A DNA stretch of 64,000 nt from Paludisphaera soli (lineage in GTDB: Bacteria; Planctomycetota; Planctomycetia; Isosphaerales; Isosphaeraceae), in the NCBI RefSeq assembly GCF_011064595.1, contig NZ_JAALJI010000004.1, positions 1 to 64,000 on the forward strand, given 5' to 3'. A program made the position numbers and the translations under genes. A model generated the notes under the pieces. It did not search any database. It was not told where the DNA came from and saw only the letters and a program-made list of their open reading frames with translations. Shown here piece by piece: positions 57,232 through 64,000 of the stretch. The stretch's first letter is position 1; each line of letters opens with the position of its first letter.

Positions 57232-58896
57232 ATGTTTTTCGGGGAGAGCGTCGGCGCCACGCTGGAGATGGTGCGCCAGGGCCGGACGGAGCGGGTGATC
57301 GAGCTGCGGGGCAACGACCTGCACATCGGCCGGCATCCGCTGGTCGGCGTGCCGATCGACCACCCCAAGGTGTCGCTCTACCACGCGCGGATCGAGCGGC
57401 GGTTCGACGGCTCGTACCGCGTGGTCGACCTGATGAGCAAGAACGCGACGCACGTGGACGGCGTCCGGCTGCGGCCGTTCGAGCCGACCGAGGTGCGCGA
57501 AGGGTCGCGGATCCGGATCGTCGACTACGAGTTCATCTTCCACGAGCCCGCGGCGCGGGTGGGGGGGCCGAACGAGGTCGCCCGGTCGACCGTGCTGGGG
57601 GCGGTGGACGACCTCAGCTCGTCGGGCCTGGTCCAGCGCGCGGCCGACCCGGCCGAGGCGCTCCGGGGGGTGATCGAGGTGGTCCGCGCGCTGGGGGGGG
57701 CGTCCGAGCTGGACGAGCGGCTGGCCCGCGCCGTGGACGGCCTGATGACGATCCTGCCGAGGGCCGAGCGGGGCTTCGTGGCGACCGCCGAGCCCGACGG
57801 CTCGCTGCCGCTGCGGGCCTGCCGCACCGCCAGGGGGCCCGCCGGGCCCCCGGTGCTGAGCCGGACGCTGGTGGAGGAGGTCCTCCGCAAGGGCCGCGCC
57901 GTGCTGATCAAGGACGTCTACGTCGACGAGCGGTTCAAGGACCACGAGAGCCTGTCGGCGGCCATCCGCACGGCGGTCTGCGCCCCCCTGCTGGGGCGCG
58001 ACGGCCGGGCCGTCGGCATGGTGCAACTCGACGGTGCCTCGCCCCGGGAACGGTTCCGAGAGGAGGACCTGGAGCTGCTGGCCGCCCTGGCCGTGCCGAT
58101 CGCCGCGGCCGTCGAGAACGATCGGCTCCAGCGCGAGCGGGCCTCCTGGGCCGCCGCCGCCGAGATCCAGCGCGCCCTGCTCCCCCGCTCCCGGCCCGCG
58201 GTCCCGGGCTACACCTTCTGGGAGTTCTACCGCACCGCGGAGGACGTGGGGGGCGACCTCTACGACTACATCGCCGTCGAGGACCCGGACGCCCCCGACG
58301 CGGCCCCCGCGCGCTGGTGCGTCACCCTGGGCGACGTGGCCGGGCACGGGATGTCGGCGGCGATCATCATGGCCGGCGTCTGCCCGGAGGTCCGCCTGCT
58401 CGCCCGCGCCGGCTTCCCCCCGGCCGAGGTCCTGGCGGACGTCAACCGGCACTACTACGACTCGGGGATCGTCAACCGTTTCGTCACGATGGTCCTGGCC
58501 GAGGTCGACCCGGCGGCGCATCGGGTCTCGATCGCCGTCGCCGGCCACCCGGCCCCGCTCGCCCGTCGAGCCGGCGGCCGCGTGGAGGTCCTGGAATGCC
58601 CCGGCGCCGGCCCGCCGATCGGCGTCGATCGCGAGGCCGACTACCGGGCCGCCGACTTCGACCTGGCCCCCGGCGAGATCGTCGTCGCCTACTCCGACGG
58701 CGTGGTCGACGCCCTCGACGCGGAGGGCGCGGCGTTCGGGCTCGACCGGCTCAAGGACCTCCTCGCCCGCACCGACGGCGGCCCCGACCATGTGGGGGAG
58801 GCGATCCTCGCCGCGCTGGGCGAGCACATGAAAGACCGGCCGCCGCTGGACGACCTCTCCCTCGTCTGCTTCGGCCGCGGCTCCGAGGCCGCCTGA
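57232..58896 (+). CDS. FHA - GAF - PP2C (SpoIIE-type) protein phosphatase
   Basis: The 554-residue protein has an FHA phosphothreonine-binding domain (about 18-95) with GRHPLVGVPIDHPKVSLYHA. A GAF domain (about 135-290) and a SpoIIE/RsbU-type PP2C phosphatase (about 310-550) follow. Metal-binding acidic residues are in VGGDLYDY, LGDVAGHG and YSDGVVDA. It should dephosphorylate anti-sigma-antagonist-like proteins, with FHA reading the output of Ser/Thr kinases such as the one at 27607-30207 (inference). The start is set at ATG 57232; a GTG at 57214 is possible. Confidence 0.9.
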   Translation: MFFGESVGATLEMVRQGRTERVIELRGNDLHIGRHPLVGVPIDHPKVSLYHARIERRFDGSYRVVDLMSKNATHVDGVRLRPFEPTEVREGSRIRIVDYEFIFHEPAARVGGPNEVARSTVLGAVDDLSSSGLVQRAADPAEALRGVIEVVRALGGASELDERLARAVDGLMTILPRAERGFVATAEPDGSLPLRACRTARGPAGPPVLSRTLVEEVLRKGRAVLIKDVYVDERFKDHESLSAAIRTAVCAPLLGRDGRAVGMVQLDGASPRERFREEDLELLAALAVPIAAAVENDRLQRERASWAAAAEIQRALLPRSRPAVPGYTFWEFYRTAEDVGGDLYDYIAVEDPDAPDAAPARWCVTLGDVAGHGMSAAIIMAGVCPEVRLLARAGFPPAEVLADVNRHYYDSGIVNRFVTMVLAEVDPAAHRVSIAVAGHPAPLARRAGGRVEVLECPGAGPPIGVDREADYRAADFDLAPGEIVVAYSDGVVDALDAEGAAFGLDRLKDLLARTDGGPDHVGEAILAALGEHMKDRPPLDDLSLVCFGRGSEAA

Positions 58897-58918
58897 CCCG
58901 TCGGACGACGCCGTCGAC

Positions 58919-59806
58919 TCAAGCCTCTCCCAGGCCCCCGAAGGCCCGATGCGCGTGGCTGGCGCATCGGGCGTACCAGGACTTCTCGCGGAACGGCCGG
59001 AGTCGCACGCCGCAGGGGATCGGCCGCCCCTCGTCGTCCGTCACGCCGCCGCCGTGGCTGTCGAGGATCAAGGGCGTCCCGGACGCCGACCGCCCGATCG
59101 GCCCGACCCACAGGACGACGTGGGTGATCGCGCCGCCGGGCTTCCCCCGGATGAACAGCAGGTCGCCGGTCCGCAGGGCGTCGACCTTCCCCGCGTAGCC
59201 CTCGGGCAGCTCGATGCGCCCCAGGCGGTGCGTCCGCCCCTCGCGGCCGAACTCGGCCTCCGTCTGCTCGGCCTGGCGCTCGACGGCGGTGCTCACCCGG
59301 ACGCCGAACGCCTGGTTGTAGACGAAGCCGGTGAAGTTGCTGCAGTCGAACCCCTTGCCGTTGCCGCCCGCGCAGGTCTCCTTCCAGGGCCATCCGGCGG
59401 GGGGCTCCCAGTCGGGGATGTGGTGGTGCTGGTAGCCGTAGCCGACGAACCGGAGCGCCGCGGCGATCGTCCGCTCGCGACGCCACTCCGCCGACCTCCC
59501 CTCGGCGGCCTCGGCCGGCGGATAGGCGCGGGGGGGCGGCCCCCAGGCGCCGAACCGGCGGCGGACGTGCTCCGAGTACCACTCCCGATGCGGGACCGAC
59601 GCCTGCATCCTCGGATCCCCGCGCTCGGTCGTCAGCAGGTCGCCGATCAGCTCGTCGACGGGGTGGCGGAATTCCACGGCGTAGCCGGAACCGGCGGGGC
59701 CCGGGTCGTCCGCGCCGAGGGCGAGGGCCCGGGTCGGGGCGATCGCGGCGGACAGGGCGGCGGCCAGCAGCGACCGCCGGGGGATCGAGACGTCTCGAGG
59801 GTTCAT
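58919..59806 (-). CDS. NlpC/P60-family exported hydrolase
   Basis: The 295-residue protein has a signal with a twin-Arg (SIPRRSLLAAALSAAIAPT). The catalytic domain (about 140-295) has C155 in GFDCSNFTGFVYN, H229 in GAITHVVLWVG and a third polar residue, H251, in LDSHGGG. These match NlpC/P60 cysteine peptidases, which cut peptidoglycan stem peptides or related amides. The first half is a helix-rich segment with no named domain. It converges with the FHA-PP2C gene, with 22 bases between stops. Confidence 0.85.
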   Translation of the reverse strand: MNPRDVSIPRRSLLAAALSAAIAPTRALALGADDPGPAGSGYAVEFRHPVDELIGDLLTTERGDPRMQASVPHREWYSEHVRRRFGAWGPPPRAYPPAEAAEGRSAEWRRERTIAAALRFVGYGYQHHHIPDWEPPAGWPWKETCAGGNGKGFDCSNFTGFVYNQAFGVRVSTAVERQAEQTEAEFGREGRTHRLGRIELPEGYAGKVDALRTGDLLFIRGKPGGAITHVVLWVGPIGRSASGTPLILDSHGGGVTDDEGRPIPCGVRLRPFREKSWYARCASHAHRAFGGLGEA

Positions 59807-60180
59807 CGGGTCGGCGACTCCGGGTCGAGAAGGCGGGGAGGTCGGCTTTCTCCGAGTCTAGAGCGCCGTCCCCCGCCGCGCCGTGCTTCGTCGAGAAGAC
59901 GCGGAGGTCGTCGCGTCCTCTTCTCGCCGGCCGGAAGGATCTCGCTCGTCCGGCCCCGCAGGCCGCTTTCTCCCGTCCGGGTAGAAACGGGGAGGTCGTC
60001 GGCCTGAGGCGGGGCGGGGCGTCCATCCTGGTTGGACCGTCCTTCCTCCCGACGCACGAGGATCGGCCCGCAAAGCCCGCAAGGTCGGGCCCCGGGAATC
60101 GACGCGGCGGGCTGGCGTGGAAAGGGTAAGGGTGTATACTTCCCAGTGGTCATCCGCCCACCTGATCCGGGGAGCCCGCC
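59807..60180. other. Divergent intergenic region
   Basis: About 370 bases without a gene, leading left to the NlpC/P60 gene and right to a small gene. TATACT at 60135-60140 is a possible -10 box for the small gene; the -35 is poor. Confidence 0.35.
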
Positions 60181-60468
60181 ATGCGTTGGAAACTCGAACT
60201 GATCTACGACGACGGCCGTCGCGAGCATCCGCTGGCGGACCTGCCGGGGGAGTGGTTCGCGCAGAACTGGCTCTCGGTCGTCGGCATCATCGGCCGTCGC
60301 GGCGCGTTCCCCCGCATCCGGCTGATCTCCGAGGACTCGCAGGTCCTGGTCCCCGTCCTGTCCGAGACCGATCTCGGCCAGGTGGAGTGGTGGCGCGTGC
60401 TGGGCTCGCCCGTCGTGCGGCCCGACCTGCTCTCGGCGCTCCGTTACTGCCAGTCGCAGAAGGACTGA
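60181..60468 (+). CDS. Small hypothetical protein upstream of tilS
   Basis: The 95-residue protein starts MRWKLELIYDDGRREHPLAD and has no signal, TM or recognised motif. GGGGAG seven bases before the ATG makes it a likely gene. The alternating hydrophobic pattern suggests a small alpha/beta fold. It lies 49 bases before tilS in the same direction and may share its transcript. Confidence 0.65.
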   Translation: MRWKLELIYDDGRREHPLADLPGEWFAQNWLSVVGIIGRRGAFPRIRLISEDSQVLVPVLSETDLGQVEWWRVLGSPVVRPDLLSALRYCQSQKD

Positions 60469-60517
60469 GCCCGCCTCGCCATCCCGCCCGCCTCGGCATC
60501 CTGGTATCCTCCTCGGG

Positions 60518-61942
60518 ATGCGACACGATCCCTCCGCCCCGCCCGACTGGCTGGCCTGCGTCCGGCGACGCCTTTCCCGCTGGATCGGACCCGGCGTCGA
60601 CCCGCCGACCTGGGTGGTCGCCGTCTCGGGCGGGAGCGACAGCGTGGGCCTTCTTTGCCTTCTCCGTCGATTGGGCGAAGAATTTCGCCTGGATCTCACC
60701 GTGGCCCACATGGACCACGGCGCGCGTGGGGAAGCCTCGCTCGAGGACGCCCGTTTCGTCGCCGACTTGGCCGCATCGCTCGGGCTGCCGTTCGATCTCG
60801 GGACCTGGGCGCCGACCCGCGAGGCCCACTTCGAAGCCGACGCCCGCGTCGCGCGGTACGCCTGGCTGGCGGAGGTCGCGCGCGATCGGGGGGCGTCGGC
60901 CGTCGCGGTCGGCCACACCCGCGACGACCAGGCCGAGACGATCCTGCATCGGATCATGCGAGGCACCGGCCTGCGAGGGCTCGCCGGCATCCCCGCGCGG
61001 CGCGCCCTCGCGCCGGGAGTGGCGCTCGTCCGGCCGTTGCTGGGCGTCTCGCGGCGGCAGATCCGCGAGGAGCTGGGGCGGATCGGCCAGGCGTACCGCG
61101 AGGATGCGACGAACCGGGACCTGACCCGCACCCGCGCGCGGATCCGCCACGACCTGATCCCCCGGCTCGCAGCCGACTACAACCCGAAGGTCGTCGACGC
61201 GATCGTGCAGCTGGGGGGGCTCGCGGCGGAGAGTCGGAAGGCGATCGACGCCCTGGCCCTTGCGCTCACGCCCACGATCCTCCGCGTCGCCGAATTCGAC
61301 GTGATCGCGATCGACCGGCGGGAGCTTGCGAGTGCGCCCCCGCTCCTAGCCGCCGAGGTCCTCCGTCGCGCCTGGCGTGCGAACGACTGGCCCGAGCGGG
61401 ACATGACCTCTCATCGCTGGCTCCGCCTGGTCGACGACCTGGCGCGGGGCGAGGGGGAGCCCGACGTCGGCGCGGGGGTCGTTCTGCGGTTCGACGGCGA
61501 CCGCGCCTTCCTGGAACGCCCCGCCCCCCCGCTCGCCCCGCCCGTCATCCCCGTCGATCCGGTCGTCCTGGAGGCGCCGGGTTCGGTCGAGGTCGCCTGG
61601 GCCGAGGCCCGGTTCGAGGCCGAGGAGGTCGACGCCGAGGACGCGGCCGATTGGGACGAGGTCGTCGACGGCGACCGCTTGGCGTTCCCCCTGATCGTCC
61701 GCACGCCGAAGCCGGGCGACCGCTTCGCCCCCCTGGGGCTGGGGGGCCGTCGCCAGCGGCTGGTCGACTTCCTGCGACACCGCCGCGTGCCCGCCGACCT
61801 CCGCCGGGCCGCGCCGGTCGTCCTGGACCGCGAGGGGATCGCCTGGGTCGTCGGCCATCGGATCGCGGATCGCGTGCGGACGACCGAGGAGACCACGCGG
61901 CGGCTGGGGCTCCGTTGGCGGGTCGTCGACGGCGGGGCGTAG
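60518..61942 (+). CDS. tilS: tRNA(Ile)-lysidine synthase
   Basis: The 474-residue protein has the PP-loop motif SGGSDS (37-42), AHMDHGARG and VGHTRDDQAETIL in the N-terminal ATP-pyrophosphatase domain (to about 230). Middle and C-terminal tRNA-binding domains follow (RTPKPGDRFAPLGLGGRRQR near residue 395). TilS changes C34 of tRNA-Ile(CAU) to lysidine so that it reads AUA; it is essential in most bacteria. The length is usual. It is followed by a strong inverted repeat. Confidence 0.95.
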   Translation: MRHDPSAPPDWLACVRRRLSRWIGPGVDPPTWVVAVSGGSDSVGLLCLLRRLGEEFRLDLTVAHMDHGARGEASLEDARFVADLAASLGLPFDLGTWAPTREAHFEADARVARYAWLAEVARDRGASAVAVGHTRDDQAETILHRIMRGTGLRGLAGIPARRALAPGVALVRPLLGVSRRQIREELGRIGQAYREDATNRDLTRTRARIRHDLIPRLAADYNPKVVDAIVQLGGLAAESRKAIDALALALTPTILRVAEFDVIAIDRRELASAPPLLAAEVLRRAWRANDWPERDMTSHRWLRLVDDLARGEGEPDVGAGVVLRFDGDRAFLERPAPPLAPPVIPVDPVVLEAPGSVEVAWAEARFEAEEVDAEDAADWDEVVDGDRLAFPLIVRTPKPGDRFAPLGLGGRRQRLVDFLRHRRVPADLRRAAPVVLDREGIAWVVGHRIADRVRTTEETTRRLGLRWRVVDGGA

Positions 61943-61993
61943 GCCGGCCTCGCGAGATTTCGAGCGAAGCCACGCGAGGGAAGAACGGACGGG

Positions 61994-62064
61994 GTGGTCC
62001 GGGCGGCCCGCCCGGACGTCGGAAATCCCCCGCCTTCGGCGTCCGGGCGGGCCGCCCGGACCAC
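61994..62064. repeat. Perfect 25-base inverted repeat after tilS
   Basis: Arms 61994-62018 and 62040-62064 are exact inverted copies around a 21-base spacer. Each arm holds the smaller palindrome GTCCGGGC-GGCCC-GCCCGGAC. It may end tilS transcription or be a REP pair; no T-tract follows. Confidence 0.85.
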
Positions 62065-62230
62065 GAGGAGCTGGAACGCCGTGCCACCCCAGATCTCCGA
62101 GGACGAGGGTGCCAGCCTCGGTCCCGTCTGAAGTTGACGGTCCCGGCGGTTTGGCATACCATCCGCGCGACTTCGGCCGGTCCCGCCGGGGGATGGAGTC
62201 CGTCCACGTCCCGAGAGAGGATCACCGATC

Positions 62231-63523
62231 ATGGCGCGAACGCCGGGGAGGATCGCGAGGTTCGGCCTGCCGCCGATCCCGGCCCTGGCGATCGCGGTCG
62301 AGGTCGGGCTGCTGCTGCGGGTCCTCGCGGCGGACGTGCTGGAATGGCGGGTGCGTCGGGGGGGCGGCGATCGGGTCTGCCTGCTGCCGGACGCGGAGTA
62401 CTACTGGAAGCTCGCCGAGACGATCCGCGACGGCGAACTGTTCCAGATCGTCGAGTGGGGCGACATCCCCCACTTCGCCCTCCGCACGCCGGGCTATCCC
62501 CTGTTCCTGGCCGCGTGCCGCTGGCTCCTGGGAGACCGGCCGCTCGGCGCGCGGCTCGTCCAGGCCGGGCTCGGGGCGCTCTCCGTCTGGCTGGTCTTCC
62601 GGCTGGCGCGGGCCGCGACGGGCGAGGCCGATCGCCGCGCGGCGCCGGTCGCCTCGGCGTTGACGGCGATACATCCGTATTTCGTGATCATGTCGGTCCT
62701 CCTACTGTCCGAGGCGTTGTTCGTCCCGCTCCTGCTGGCTTTCCTTTGGGCGATGGCCGTCCTCTGGGACCGCGACGCGACCCGGGCGATGCTCGCGCCG
62801 GCGATGGGGGCGGGGGTCGCGGCGGGGGCCTCGGTGCTGGTGCGGCCGTCGTGCCTGCTCTACTTCCCGGCGGCGACGGCGGCCTGGCTGGCGTGCCGCG
62901 CCGTCTCGAAGCGGCCGATGCGGCCGGCGGCGGTCGCGGCGCTGGTCGTCGCGATCGGTTTCGCGGGCGTGATGGCGCCCTGGTGGGTCCGCAACGCGAG
63001 GATCTACGGCGCGTTCGTGCCGACGGCCCTCTGGATGGGGGCCAGCCTCTACGACGGCCTGAACCCGAACGCGACCGGGGCGAGCGACATGCGGTTCCTG
63101 AACGAGCCCGACGTCTGGCCGAACAGCGAGCAGGACCAGGACGAGTTGTTGAGGCGGCGGGCCTTCGCGTTCGCCCGCGAGAATCCGGGGCGGGCGCTGG
63201 AGCTGGCCGTGGTGAAGCTCGGCCGCTACTGGAGCCCCTGGCCCAACGCCGAGGGGGTGCGGTCGCCCTGGCTCACGATAGCCTCGGGCCTGGTGATGAC
63301 GCCGCTGCTGGGGCTGACGGCGTTCGGCCTCTGGACGCTGCGCCGGGACCCCCGAGCCTGGATCCTGCTGGCGGGGCCGATCCTCTATTTCGCCGTGATC
63401 CATGCGGCGTTCGCCAGCTCGATGCGCTATCGGACCCCGGGCGAGGTCCCGGCGATGGGCCTGGCGGCGGTGGGGCTGCTGCGGGCGGCCGACGGGATTC
63501 CGGGGCGTCGGAAGCCGGCCTGA
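62231..63523 (+). CDS. GT39-like membrane glycosyltransferase
   Basis: The 430-residue polytopic protein has an early LLPDAEYYWKLAETI loop with acidic residues and RTPGYPLFLAACRWLL, both typical of the GT39/ArnT-type lipid-linked sugar transferases. About nine hydrophobic segments follow. It probably moves a sugar from a polyprenyl carrier to an envelope acceptor. Substrate and acceptor are unknown and no lipid-A or cell-wall gene is adjacent. ATG 62231 is preceded by GAGAGGATC. It is followed 29 bases later by an AsmA-like gene in the same direction. Confidence 0.78.
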   Translation: MARTPGRIARFGLPPIPALAIAVEVGLLLRVLAADVLEWRVRRGGGDRVCLLPDAEYYWKLAETIRDGELFQIVEWGDIPHFALRTPGYPLFLAACRWLLGDRPLGARLVQAGLGALSVWLVFRLARAATGEADRRAAPVASALTAIHPYFVIMSVLLLSEALFVPLLLAFLWAMAVLWDRDATRAMLAPAMGAGVAAGASVLVRPSCLLYFPAATAAWLACRAVSKRPMRPAAVAALVVAIGFAGVMAPWWVRNARIYGAFVPTALWMGASLYDGLNPNATGASDMRFLNEPDVWPNSEQDQDELLRRRAFAFARENPGRALELAVVKLGRYWSPWPNAEGVRSPWLTIASGLVMTPLLGLTAFGLWTLRRDPRAWILLAGPILYFAVIHAAFASSMRYRTPGEVPAMGLAAVGLLRAADGIPGRRKPA

Positions 63524-63552
63524 TCGAAGTTCGAGGTCGAGGGGGGGATGGC

Positions 63553-64000
63553 ATGAGGTTCGGACGTCGCCTGGCGAAGATCCTGATCTGGGGGACGGTC
63601 GTCGGCCTGGGGCTGGCGGCGGCGTCGGTCTGGTTCGCGTACGCCTTCGTCACCGACAGCGACACCGTGACCCGGCTGATCCGCGCCGAGCTGCGGCGGT
63701 TCTTCCCCCGCGCCGAGTTCGAGTTCGGCAACGTGGAGTTCCGACCCCTGCGCGGCAAGGCGACGCTCAAGCAGATCACGGCGATCCAGCAGGTGGACGG
63801 CCGCCCGTTCACGTCCGCGACCCTCCCCTGGCTGGAGGTCCGGTTCAACACCTGGAAGATGATCCAGGGCGAACAGTCTCCGAGCGAGGTGGTCGTCACC
63901 CGCCCCACGCTCCGGCTCCTGCGCAAGAAGGACGGCGGCTGGAACCTGCTGGACCTTCCGGCGCGACCCTGGCCCAAGGCGGCCATCGAGAACCCGCCCC
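63553..64000 (+). CDS. AsmA/DUF748-like envelope protein (3' truncated by window edge)
   Basis: This is the first 149 residues of a protein with an N-terminal membrane anchor (ILIWGTVVGLGLAAASVWFA). An AsmA-like start follows: ELRRFFPRAEFEFGNVEFRP, LKQITAIQQV, ATLPWLEVRFNTWKMI and VVVTRPTLRLLRKKDGGWNL. AsmA-like proteins are long bridge-like proteins that help move lipids to the outer membrane. The frame is open to the end of the window. GGGGGATGGC lies before ATG 63553. Confidence 0.65.
   Translation, partial: MRFGRRLAKILIWGTVVGLGLAAASVWFAYAFVTDSDTVTRLIRAELRRFFPRAEFEFGNVEFRPLRGKATLKQITAIQQVDGRPFTSATLPWLEVRFNTWKMIQGEQSPSEVVVTRPTLRLLRKKDGGWNLLDLPARPWPKAAIENPP

Noticed and set aside
61994-62064. 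Inverted repeat as the end of an insertion sequence
   Set aside because: No transposase gene and no target duplication are visible; the arms are close together as in REP pairs.

Overview
This is about 64 kb of a high-GC bacterial chromosome that looks like a planctomycete of the Isosphaeraceae type (Paludisphaera/Singulisphaera/Tautonia-like). The evidence is the typical planctomycete gene content: two cytochrome-DUF1549-DUF1553 proteins, a Tat-exported DUF1501 protein, DUF1080, a DUF1559 remnant, PEP-CTERM exoproteins, exported proteins with an N-terminal LEQR(R/Q) tag, an ECF sigma factor next to a Ser/Thr kinase, and dispersed GC-rich palindromes. Placement is by recognition of families, not by database search.

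Bases 1-4201 are the integrase end of an integrative element: a DUF3987 primase/helicase-like protein (cut by the left edge), a CHC2-Toprim primase and a tyrosine recombinase. The recombinase reading frame runs through the 3' half of a convergent tRNA-Lys(CTT), the likely attachment site. The other element end lies outside the window.

From 4.3 to 31 kb: a UvrB/C-motif protein; an overlapping rluB-like/pyrK pair, the former with a long repetitive disordered tail; a nucleoside deaminase; a Calx-beta surface protein; a PEP-CTERM protein; a large HEXXH metalloprotease; a zinc-ribbon protein with two L7/L12-like domains; a membrane-anchored SDR; a signalling cluster (REC-HATPase, REC-HATPase-PAS-GGDEF and convergent ptsP); a DUF1080 protein; and an ECF sigma/kinase/small-Cys-protein run. 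A frameshifted PEP-CTERM gene follows.

From 31.9 to 42 kb: eno with a good promoter and a long leader, an alpha/beta hydrolase, a Tat-exported TIM-barrel protein, two small unknowns, a diadenylate cyclase of the DisA_N type, a K/E/P/A-repeat exported protein, a 729-residue exoprotein and a frameshifted small secreted protein.

From 42.3 to 64 kb: a DUF1549/1553 - membrane protein - DUF1501 - four-TM run, an M14 carboxypeptidase, two diverged paralogues flanking a third unknown, a second DUF1549/1553 protein, an S9 peptidase, an FHA-GAF-PP2C phosphatase, an NlpC/P60 hydrolase, tilS, a GT39-like membrane protein and the start of an AsmA-like protein cut by the right edge.

The intergenic spaces are rich in repeats: a REP-like family (five copies), two long inverted repeats built of hairpin pairs, and an AT-richer dispersed repeat. 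No CRISPR array, rRNA operon or transposase was seen. No single block stands out as a wholly new system. The strongest candidates for follow-up are the element end with its odd inverted repeat, the duplicated REC-HATPase pair beside ptsP, the sigma/kinase/small-Cys-protein run, and the pseudouridine synthase with a FUS-like tail.
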